Assembly (NCBI GenBank): GCA_015698045.1 | Contig: BLAL01000316.1 | Location: 124,001-188,000, forward strand | From: Rhizophagus clarus | Taxonomy: Eukaryota; Glomeromycota; Glomeromycetes; Glomerales; Glomeraceae | Length of the DNA: 64,000 bases | Direction of reading: 5' to 3' | Shown here: positions 50,001-61,000 of the stretch, one piece after another | How positions within the stretch are numbered: position 1 is the stretch's first letter | Layout of the letters: every line of letters begins with the position of its first letter | Program-made: the position numbers and the translations under genes | The notes under the pieces: model-generated | What the model was told of the DNA's origin: nothing | What the model saw: only the letters and a program-made list of their open reading frames with translations | Database searches by the model: none

Positions 50001-52308
50001 AGAGCGAATTTCAACATAGTAAGGTTGACAGAATCAAATGCTTTAGAGATGTCTTGCGATAAAATCCAGAGAGGAGAATCGGTGTGATTGGTATCATGGA
50101 TGATGGACTCAAGAGTGATGATTGGATCACGGCAGGTACCTCCTGGTAGCCCTGCAAAATTGCCACCTTTAAGAACATTGTGGGCAGCTAGAATGGTAGA
50201 CAAGCGGTTGTAAAAAAGCTTAACAAAGGATTTCCGGATAACTTCCAGAAGCGTGATGGGATGGGTATTTTTTAATTGGCATTGCCATTCGTGCGGCTTG
50301 GGGATGGGAAAAACCATAGCTTGCCGCCAAAGATCAGGAATGTCAGCAGAAGCAAAGCATTTGCGGATCAGGATTAAAAGTAAAGAATTGGCAATAGGTC
50401 CTAAATGTTTGAGCATTTCATAGGTAATCATGGAAGGGCTGGGAGCTTTGCCATTGGGCATAGAAGAAACCATAGAGAGCTATTCCTCTAAGGAAGGGGG
50501 AGACAATAGAGAACTATAGATATCAGGAGAAACTGAGTCCATGGGTGAATATTCAGAGCGCCATCGATCAGGTAAGGCTGATATATGCGAGGGCGGAGAG
50601 GATTTGATAGGAACTGCATTTTGGAAGTGATTAACCACAGCATCAGAAATATCTTTTGGATCCGTCAACAACTGAGGAGTGGTAGGATGATCAATAAAGA
50701 CGCGATCCAACAAGATGCGGCGATGTGAGCGAGAGAGCGCTGAGTTGATAAATGAAGAGATGTCAGTATCAAAATCCTGATCACGAGATGCAAGGTGAGC
50801 CTTGATAGAAGAATCCTGAAACTCTTTTTCTTTCAAAAGATGTAAGCCTCTTAATAATTTAGAGGCATGTGAAAGAGTACGAAATAAAAAATTAAAATAA
50901 TCCGTCCGACAAGAAAGTAAAGTTGAAGGTAAAGCAGGGACGGAGGAAAAAACGGATTTATACAAATTAAATATATTATTTAATCTAATCAAATAGCCAA
51001 ACCATTTACGGTCATGGGAGGAAGAAAAGGTATACGGGTATTTACGTAATAATCTAATAGAGTGAAGAACGCGATTGAGGAAGCGGTAATGCTGTATCAG
51101 GGTTTCTAAATCTTTAGGGAGTTTAGGGATATGGTCATTACCAACAGTACGTGCGGGTAGGATAGCATTGGCGCCAGCGATAATGTTAGTGTGTAAATAT
51201 TCACACATACGATTAACGTGCCAAGAGGCAAATACAGCGGGAGAAATGTTACATAAATTGTTAACATGAGCAGAAAAGTCCTCCCATTGCGAGGGGTAAC
51301 CGAATCAAAAGAAAATATACGACGAGAACGTCGTTGAAGTTGACGAGCACGTGCTGGCTTGAGAGAAGAAGATAAAAAGGAAAAATCATAATAGGTAATA
51401 ACAGGATTGTGATCAGAAAGGTTAAGATCACGCACGTCAAAAATGACAGAGGTGAGTAAAAACCGTTTAAGAAGGGGACAAGACCAAACATAATCAATAC
51501 GGAAACAACATCCGCACGATGATAGGTACCCAAAGAGGTAGGGGAAAAATTGATAGGAGTAAAATCAACATATCCATTCGTTAAAAGAAAATTAAAAAGG
51601 CGATAGATACGTTTGGAAGCGATTTGAGGTTGATTAAAAAATAAAGGGTAGAATTGATCTAGGTGCATATTAAAGTCTCCACAAACTGCGTGATGAAAAC
51701 CTAATCGTTTGGCGTCTGACAAGGCAAGAATAAGGAGGTCAATAGTTTTATCGCGCAAGGATTGATCAGAAGTAGGAGGGATATAAACAACAAAAATTCG
51801 AAGCTTAACGTTGCCTTTGAAGTAGAGGTCAACAGAAAGCAATCGTGATGAAAGTGAGGTATAAGTGTGAACATGAGAAGCCAAAGAATTTTCAATAAAG
51901 AGGGAAACACCCTCGGAAGAACGAACATGTTGGGAGGTATCCAAAACAAAAGAAAAAACAGTATAATTAGAAAGTCGTTTAGACAAAAAATGCACTTGTT
52001 TAGGATGTAGATGGGTGTCAACGACACCACCAAAAGAGATGTGTTTAAGGGAAAAGAAGTCATTTAAAAGCTCGATCTTATTCTGTGAAAACATCTTAAG
52101 ACCGTTAATGTTAAGAGAGGAAATATTAAAGGAATTGCAGGGCGAGAGCGAAGGAGAAGTAGAAGAAAATAAAGAATCTTGTAAGGTAAGGTTATCTATA
52201 TCTATGGGGTTGGGGGGATTGCGAACAAAAGAATCGTAATCAAAATTATTGTCCGTCATTATAGCACTATGATAAAATCAGACGGGGAAAGTATAAGGAG
52301 GAGGACAA

Positions 52309-53865
52309 TTAATTAGAACCAGCTGTGTTAGCTGAGTCCGAGGAGAATGAAGAAGAAGCAATAGATCCAATAAAACTGCTAATAGAGTTGGCAAGCATAT
52401 CCAATTTGTTTTCAATAACCGAATGCTTCGCATTAATGGCTTGAATTTCATCGTGAGTTTGGGTGGAAGAGGGAGCCATATGAGAAGTAGAAGATAATGA
52501 GGAAATATCAGGGATATTAACAGGAGCGGAGATGGGAGCTCTAACTGGTCAGGGGTTGAGAGTCGTTTGTACGGGCAAAGCCGTGGGTCGAGAGGAGACC
52601 TGCTTAACAGTAGAATCAGGTATAGCTGGTGCGTCTACGAGCATATCTGAAGTCTGATTGGTGACTGGGATGTCAGATGGGGGTAGCAAACCGAAGTGCT
52701 GCTCAATATGAGTCATACGTCTATCATTGAGCTCTAAGGCTGTGATACGATCACAGACTTCAGCCATGTCTTGTTGGATAGATTTCAACAAGGATAAAAT
52801 ATTGGCAGCCTCGTGAGGAGACATAGTAGTAGCTTGATCGGGTGGTGGAAGGGGAGGAGGAAAACGTAAGACCGTAGAAAAAAAGACTGAACGGTCACGT
52901 TTATCATTGGATTTAGAGCGATCCCGGCGAGGATTGTTATTGAGTCGGGTGTTAGCCAAGGATTTTTGTGGCTGGGAGGATTGAGAATTGCCAGGACCTT
53001 TTGAGCGCGAGCGTGAACGAGAGCCAGAGTGTGAACGCTCTTTAGGTCGGGCAGGTTGGTTGATATTGAGTCGTTCTTTAAGTGCAGCCACCGGGTTTTT
53101 GCCCCTAGTACGACCTCTATCTTGGCGGCTTGGGCACTGACTGGAGGCACAGCCTAATTTGCCACATCTGTGGCAAAGTTTATTAATATTATCTGGGAGG
53201 TTCCATTGCAATATATGGCCTCGGAAACCAATGATCTGTTCCATAGCGGCATCCATGGTTTCTTGGGAATTGAACGTGACATAAGCCCATCGCTTGGGTT
53301 TGTAGGAATTCAGGGAAAGGGGAACGTTAACAGCCTTAGCACCAAGATCTCTTGTGAGGGGAGCCAGGTCAATATCTTTGGTGTTAGGAGGTAATTGGGT
53401 GAGCGTAGCAACGAAGGCTCTGCGTGAGGATTTTTGATCAACTGTGTAATGACATGGGGTCACCCTGAGGCAGGTGGAGAAGCAGTAGACGGCCCATTGG
53501 GTATCAAAGCGAGAAATGGAGAGGGCAGAATCGTAAACAATTCGGGCTTGTTGCACTTTGGCATTTTTCCTGGAGTAAACTCGACAGGATTGAACGTTAC
53601 CAAATTTCTTGAAATAAGACATGATATTGTCTTTGGTTAAGAAGAAAGGGATATCAGTAACTTGGATGGCTCGGAGATCCTCATCACTCCGGAGCTACTT
53701 AGGATCGTGGGCATGAAATACAAGGTCTGGGAACTGTTGATGAGCAGTACCAACACATGCGTCACGGGCCTCCTTGGATTGGAAATGAATAACGAGACGT
53801 TTGGCATCACCAGAACCAGTCATTCTTGCTTTTCCAGTGTACGACTCGTACATTTCTAAAAAGGT
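52309..53865 (-). pseudogene. LINE ORF1, copy H, 5'-truncated
   Basis: ORF1 lacks its start and first 180 or so codons. What remains runs from the LEMYESYTGKARM region to a stop at 52309-52311, 49 nt before ORF2. A 357-codon stretch (53622-52549) is open across the RRM-like segments, the zinc knuckle CHRCGKLGCASSQC, the RS-rich part and the coiled coil. A small indel near 52547 and a stop near 53697 break the rest. Confidence 0.87.
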
Positions 53866-54060
53866 ACATCAGGAAATTTTATAGGGCGAAAAATTGCGTA
53901 AGTTTACGATTTTGTAAGTTTACGAAAGTTTATGGCATAATATTTCGAAAAATTTCGAAATATTACATAAGTTTACAATTTCGTAAGATTTATGTGATAT
54001 TACAGTCAAAATATTACGCAAGTTTTCAATATCGTAAGATTTACGCAATATTACGGTCAA
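53866..54060. repeat. AT-rich repeat block starting with CATCAGGAAATTTTATAG
   Basis: From about 53868 the sequence CATCAGGAAATTTTATAG, then GGCGAAAAATTGCG, resembles the inner ends of both palindrome arms (about 23400-23424 inverted, and 23569-23600). Irregular TTACG/AAATATT repeats follow and grade into the regular 50-bp satellite. It replaces the 5' end of LINE H. Confidence 0.65.
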
Positions 54061-54627
54061 AATATTCTGCAAATTTACGAAACTGTAAACCTGCGTAATA
54101 TTACGGTTGAAATATTTCGAAAATTTACGAGACTGTAAACCTGCGTAATATTACGGTTAAAATATTTCGAAAATTTACAAATCTGTAAACCTGCATAATA
54201 TTACGGTTGAAATATTTCGAAAATTTACGAGACTGTAAACCTGCGTAATATTACGGTTAAAATATTTCGAAAATTTACGAGACTGTAAACCTGCGTAATA
54301 TTACGGTTAAAATATTTCGAAAATTTACGAGACTGTAAACCTGCGTAATATTACGGTTAAAATATTTCGAAAATTTACGAGACTGTAAACCTGCGTAATA
54401 TTACGGTTAAAATATTTCGAAAATTTACGAGACTGTAAACCTGCGTAATATTACGGTTGAAATATTTCGAAAATTTACGAGACTGTAAACCTGCGTAATA
54501 TTACGGTTGAAATATTTCGAAAATTTACGAGACTGTAAACCTGCGTAATATTACGGTTAAAATATTTCAAAAATTTACGAGACTGTAAACCTGCGTAATA
54601 TTACGGTTAAAATATTTCGAAAATTTA
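54061..54627. repeat. 50-bp tandem satellite, 11 units plus a partial
   Basis: The period is exactly 50 bp. Units start at 54061, 54111, 54161 and so on, ending at about 54627. Each unit contains AATATTTCGAAAATTTACGA, then CTGTAAACCTGCGTAATATT, then ACGGTTAA or ACGGTTGA. Most units are identical except the TTAA/TTGA choice; the first and third are variants. There is no flanking spacer structure, so it is not a CRISPR array. Confidence 0.93.
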
Positions 54628-55022
54628 ATATTACTATTCGATCGTTAAAGCTGCGTATGCAGTAGAACGTATACAAGGGGCATGTGATACTATTGAATAA
54701 TCAAAAATAATATAAACACCTTTTCTTTTATATAAACACCTTTTTTTTTAAGTTTGGGAAAACAAATTTATTTTTATTTACGAATTTTTTATTATTTACA
54801 ATTTTTATGTTAAAATTAAAGTAAATTCTAATTTTTATTATAACTTAATAAAAAATACACATTTGATACTTGTTCGCTACTATTTTATAAAATAGTACCC
54901 AGGCTGTACGGCGTGGACGTCAGTATCAGTCACAGCCCAAAAAAAACGTGAGTCTCCAGCCGATATTTGGTACGGACTGGGCCTAGCTACTCACTTAATA
55001 AATAATAAAAAAATAAAAATAA
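54628..55022. other. Unassigned region downstream of the SANT-like gene
   Basis: This AT-rich DNA has a more GC-rich patch at about 54895-54995. It lies directly downstream of the stop codon of the - strand SANT-like gene and may hold its 3' UTR and terminator. I see no ORF, RNA gene or repeat boundary here. Confidence 0.4.
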
Positions 55023-58000
55023 TTATCTTCTACGATACATAGGTAAGTTTCTCCTTCTCCTACGATCGTCACGCGTGACTAAAATTGATCAAATTTATCA
55101 AATTTAAAACATGAACGTAAATATTAATTATAAATTTTATTATAGTATAATTACCCGGCCTCTCCCAAAATCTCGTTCTAAATTCGCGATAATATCTTTG
55201 GCCGGTACGCGTCCACAGCCGCCGCCCAGGGTTACCATTACGATAAAGGACATAGTTCTAAATATCAAAATCAGTTGAATATTCGATAAATACATTTAAT
55301 TTATATGAATGTAATTTTATTTATTTACTTACATGGTAATCCCTGACGAGGTTCCTCCACTTTTGGCTGCACTGTTGCCCAGAAACCCTCGTTCGAAATA
55401 TTCTATTTATTCTGATTCAATTAAATGGATTGGTTAATTTGAATTTAAATTCTAACGATCTGCGCTCCTTTTTCCGCTGATCACTCTGTCCATTTTTTTA
55501 GCTAACACTTTTTCAAATAAAACTTATAGTTTTCCCTACCTAAAAGTCCTCGAATATGCCTAATAACGTTGCTAGACGAGGCCGCGGCTCCTTTAATCCT
55601 AATAGTAGGAAGGCCAGCCGCCAAGAACGACGAAATAACAATAATAACTCTGATAACTCTGGTTCTGACGGTGAGAACACCGTTCAGCAAAAACGTACTC
55701 GAACCACCTCTGACACCACTATGGATGAAGACTACATTGCCGGCCCAGCGGCTGACGTTGAAGTAGAAGGTCCCTCTTCTCCTCCTAAAGAAAATAATAC
55801 TGCTTCGACTTCTCTCTCCTCCCATCCGAATATGGCTGCGGCTCTTTCTGCGCCTAACGATAACGCGTCTGATGGACTCAACGCGTCCATGCATGCTAGA
55901 ACAACGACTCCTGCATCCCCCCTTAACGCGTCGCCTGATATGGCTACTGATATTGATCCTCCGGCTGATCAATTCCTTGTTCAATCTCCAACCTTTTCTA
56001 TCGACAGAAATGATTTTCAAGCTGCGGCTGCCCCCAACTCAGCCCCTGAAACCCTAAAGAATTTCACTACCAATAAGGCATTGATTGATGCCGTCAACAA
56101 CACCTTTTTAGAAATGTACGAATCGTACACCGGTAAAGCTAGAATGACTGGTTCTGGTGATGCCAAACGTCTCGTTATTCATTTCCAATCCAAGGAGGCC
56201 CGTGATGCCTGCGTTGGTGCTGCTCACCAACAGTTCCCGGATCTTGTATTTCATGCCCACGATCCTAAGCAGCTCCGGAGTGATGAGGACCTCCGAGCCA
56301 TCCAAGTTACTGATATTCCTTTCTTCCTAACCAAAGACAATATTATGTCTTATTTCAAGAAATTCGGTAACATTCAATCCTGTCGAGTTTACTCCAGGAA
56401 AAATGCTAAAGTTCAGCAAGCCAGAATTGTCTATGATTCTGCCCTTTCTATCACTCGCTTTGACACCCAATGGGCCGTTTACTGCTTCTCCACCTGCCTC
56501 CGGGTGACTCCGTGTCACTACACAGTTGATCAGAAATCCTCCCGCCGAGCTTTTGTTGCTACGCTCACGCAACTACCTCCTAATACCAAAGATATCGACC
56601 TGGCTCCTCTCACACGAGATCTCGGTGCTAAGGCTGTCAATGTTCCCCTTTCCCTAAACTCCTATAAACCTAAACGTTGGGCTTATGTCACGTTCAATTC
56701 TCAAGAAACCATGGATGCCGCTATGGAACAAATCATTGGTTTCCGAGGCCAGACGTTACAATGGAACCTCCCTGACAATACCAATAAACTTTGCCACAGA
56801 TGTGGTAAATTAGGCTGCGCCCCCTCTCAGTGCCCAAGCCGCCAAGATCGAGGTCGATCTAGGGGAAGGAACCCAGTGGCTGCACTTAAAGAACGTTTCA
56901 ATATCAACCAACCTGCTAGAACTAAAGCGCGTTCACGCTCAGGTTCTCGTTCGCGCCCGCACTCAAAAGGTCCTGGTGACTCTCAATCCTCCCAGCCACG
57001 AAAACTCTCGGCTAACACCCAACTTAATAACAATCCTCGCCGGGATCGCTCTAAATCCAATGATAGACGTGACCGTTCAGTATCTTTTTCTACGGTCTTG
57101 CGTTCTCCCCCTCCTCTTTCGACCCCCAATCAAGCTACAGTTATGTCCCCTCACGAGGCTGCTAATATTTTATCCTTGCTGAAATCTCTCCAACAGGACA
57201 TGGCTGACGTTCGGGATCGTATCACAGCCTTAGAACTCAACGATAGACGTATGAGTCGTATCGAACAACACCTCGGTCTGCTACCCCCGCCTGACATCCC
57301 GACCACTAGCCAAACTTCTGAGATGCTCATAGACGCACCGGCTATACCTGCTCCTACTGTTAAACAGGTCTCCCCTCGACCCGCTATTTCACCCGTTCAA
57401 CCGACTCTCAACCCCTTATCTCCTGGTTTCATTCCCTCGCGACCAGTTAGAGCTCCCATCTCCGCTCCAGTAAATATCCTTGATATCTCCTCATTGTCTC
57501 CTACTTCTCATATGGCTCCCCCCTCCACCCAAACTCACGACGAAATTCAAGCCATTAATGCGAAGCATTCAGCTATTGAAAACAAATTGGATATGCTCGC
57601 CAATTCTATCAGCGGTTTCATTGGATCCATTGCTTCCTCTTCATCTTCCCCGAACTCAGCTGATAACGCTGGTTCTAAATAATTGTTCTCCTTTTCACAT
57701 CTTCCCCGTCTGATTTTATCATAGTGTTATAATGACGGACAATACTTTTGATTATGATTCCTTTGTACGCAATCCCCCCAACCCCATAGATATTGATGAC
57801 CTTACCTTACAAGATTCTTTATTTTCTTCTATTTCTCCTTCACTTTCCCCTAACAATTCCTTTAATATTTCTTCTTTCAACATAAACGGTCTTAAGATGT
57901 TTTCACAGAATAAGATCGAGTTATTAAATGATCTCTTTTCCCTCAAACACATCTCTTTTGGTGGTGTCGTTGACACCCACATACATCCTAAACAAATGCA

Positions 58001-61000
58001 TTTTTTGTCTAAAAGACTTCCTAATTATACTGTTTTTTCCTCTGTTTTGGATACTTCCCAACATGTTCGTTCTTCCGGGGGTGTCTCCTTGTTTATTGAA
58101 AATTCTTTGGCTTCTCACGTACACACTTATACCTCACTTTCCTCGCGCTTGCTTTCTGTTGACCTCTACTTTAAAGGCAACATCAAGCTTCGCATTTTTG
58201 TTGTTTATATCCCCCCCCCTTCTGATCAATCCTTACGCAATGATACTATCGACCTCCTTATTTCCGCCCTATCGGACGCTAAACGATTAGGTTTTCACCA
58301 CGCAGTTTGTGGCGATTTTAATATGCACCTAGATCAATTCTACCCTATATTTTTTAACCAACCTCAAATCGCCTCCAAACGTATCCATCGTCTTTTTAAT
58401 TTTCTTTTATCAAATGGATACGTTGACTTTACCCCCGTTAATTTTTCTTCTACATCTTTGGGCACCTTTCATCGTGCGGATATTATTTCCCGCATTGATT
58501 ATGTTTGGTCTTGTCCCCTTCTCAAACGTTTTTTACTCACCTCTGTCATTTTTGACGTGCGTGATCTCAGCCTTTCTGATCATAATCCTGTTATTATTTA
58601 TTACGACTCCTCCTTTTTGTCTTCTTCTCTCAAGCCCGCTCGTGCTCGGCAGCTTCAACGACGTTCTCGTCGTATATTCTCCTTTGATTCAGTTACCCCC
58701 ACGCAATGGGAGGATTTTTCTGCTCATGTTGACAATCTATGTAACATTCCTACTGTTGAATTTACCTCTTGGCACGTTAATCGTATGTGTGAATATTTAC
58801 ACACTAACATTATTGCTGGTGCCAATGCCATCCTGCCCGCACGAACTGTTGGCAATGACCATATCCCAAAACTCCCCAAAGACTTAGAAACCCTAATACA
58901 GCATTATCGTTTCCTTAATCGTGTTCTTCACTCTGTTAGATTATTACGTAAATACCCGCATACCCTTTCTTCTTCCCATGACCGTAAATGGTCTGGCTAT
59001 TTGATCAGATTGAATAATATATTTAATTTGTATAAATCTATTTTTTCTTCCGTCCCTGTTTTACCTTCAACTTTACTTTCTTGTCGGACGGATAATTTTA
59101 ATTCTTTATATCGTACTCTTTCACGTGCCTCTTTTTTATTAAGAGGCTTACATCTTTTGAAAGAAAAAGAATTTCAGGACTCTTCTATTAAGGCTCATTT
59201 GGAGTCTCGCGATCAGAAATTTGATACTGACATTTCTTCATTTATAAGCTCAGCGCTTTCTCGCTCACGTCGTCGCATCGTTTTGGACCGTGTCTTTATT
59301 GATCATCCTACCACTCCTCAATTGTTGACAGACCCAAAGGACATTTCTGATGCTGTGGTCAAACATTTTCAAAATGCTGTTCCTATCAATTCCTCCCCAC
59401 CTTCACATATATCTGCTTTACCTGATCGATGGCGCTCTGCGTATTTACCCATGGACTCTGTTTCTCCTGATATTTATAGTTCTCTATTGTCTCCCCCTTC
59501 CTTAGAGGAATGGCTCTCTACGGTTTCTTCTATGCCCAATGGCAAAGCTCCTGGCCCTTCCATGATTACCTATGAAATGCTCAAACATTTGGGACCTACC
59601 GCCAACTCTCTCCTTTTGATACTGATCTGTAAATGTTTTGCTACTGCTGACATTCCTGATCTCTGGCGGCAAGCTATGGTTTTTCCCATCCCCAAGCCGC
59701 ACGATTGGCGATGCCAATTAAAAAATACCCGTCCCATTACACTTCTGGAAGTTATCCGAAAATCCTTTGTCAAGCTTTTTTACAACCGTTTGTCTACCGT
59801 TCTCGCTACCCACAATGTTCTTAAAGGTGGCAACTTCGCGGGGCTGCCAGGAGGTACCTGCCGTGACCCGATCATCACCCTTGAGTCCATCATTCACGAT
59901 GCCAATCACACCAATTCTCCTCTCTGGATTTTGTCGCAAGACATCTCTAAAGCCTTTGACTCTGTCAATCTGACTATGCTGAAATTCGCCTTGGAACGCA
60001 TTCGTCTACCTGCGTCTGCTATTACGCTTATCTTATCTCTTTTTATGAACCGTTCAAATTGGGTATTTATTGCCCACGGTGAAACTTCTTCCTACCGGGT
60101 TCGCATCGGTATAGACCAAGGCGAAGTGATTTCCCCGCTCTTATGGGTCATCTACATTGATCCTCTTTTGACTGTTTTGAAATCGGAGATGTTGGATCCT
60201 TATGTTTTACGATCCCCATCCTTGCTTTCCGCTGATACGGTCCCTATTCCCGACATTTCTATCAATAATCTAGTCTTCATGGATGATTCCACCCTTATTT
60301 CTTCGTCGAAAGCTGGGTTGGAGCATATGTTATCAATTACAGAAGAGTTTTATTCGTTGAATAATACTTCTGCTAATCATCAGAAATATGTCTTAATATC
60401 AAATTCCTTGCCTTTATCCACTACGTCCACTATTTCTCCTGTGGAATTTCACCTATCCTTATCATCTCTGAATGCGATTCCCTCTATTTCTGTTACTCCT
60501 ATTTCTATTACTTCCTCCTTTCGTTTCTTAGGTGTATGGTTCAACATCAAAGGCTCTCGCGACTTTGTCAAAAAACAAATCGCCAATGAATGTAATTCCT
60601 TTGCCGCCACTCTTCGCCCGGCCAGACTCTCTGCTAAACAAGTGGTTTATCTTTACAATTCGGTGCTCATTCCCAAACTCGAGTACCGCATGCAAGTTAC
60701 CCACCTTTCAGCATCGGATTGTTATGCTGCTACACGATCCGTGCGCTCTCTCGTCAAGCACAAGGCTAACTTTTCACGCTCTCTCCCTAATCCCATACTT
60801 TATCTTTCCCAAGCTTTGGGACTGATTAATTTATCTTCTCATTTGATCCAATGTCATGTTAATAATTTATTTTTGATGGCTAATTCTTCTACACCTTTTA
60901 TTCAGCGTTTATTTATTTATAGATTAATGTTGATACAATTTAGGTTTTTAATCCCCATTTCTCCTTTGATGGTTAGCGATTGGTCTTTATGGTCCAACAT

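Larger units (their letters stand above)
45138..52259 (-). pseudogene. LINE ORF2, copy H, broken
   Basis: The start is at 52257-52259 and the family stop at 45138-45140. All domains are readable: endonuclease (SSLNINGLK, VVDTH, GDFNMH), RT (SQDISKAFDSVN, GIDQGEVISPLL, VFMDDSTL), RNase H (YTDGS, RAEAAAI, EFADSLANF) and the C-terminal CRSCRDRMEDLMHLILC. Lesions include single-base frameshifts near 51506 and 51296, a TAG near 50481, a 13-nt deletion near 49395, a TAA near 49156, a TAG near 49015 and a TGA near 47371. TIR element 2 (45589-47081) also splits it. Individual stretches of up to 544 codons remain open. Confidence 0.9.
43287..53865 (-). mobile_element. LINE copy H, 5'-truncated, with two TIR insertions
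   Basis: A - strand copy with intact 3' end at the 12-mer 43287-43298. It is interrupted by short TIR elements at 43552-45124 and 45589-47081. It ends at about 53865 inside ORF1, at the position equal to about 56103 of copy I. The missing 5' 650 bp do not reappear beyond the repeat DNA that follows, so the end was lost rather than displaced. Confidence 0.92.

Noticed and set aside
54061-54627. Regular 50-bp repeats resembling a CRISPR array
   Set aside because: The repeats are directly contiguous with no unique spacers, and the whole window is eukaryotic.
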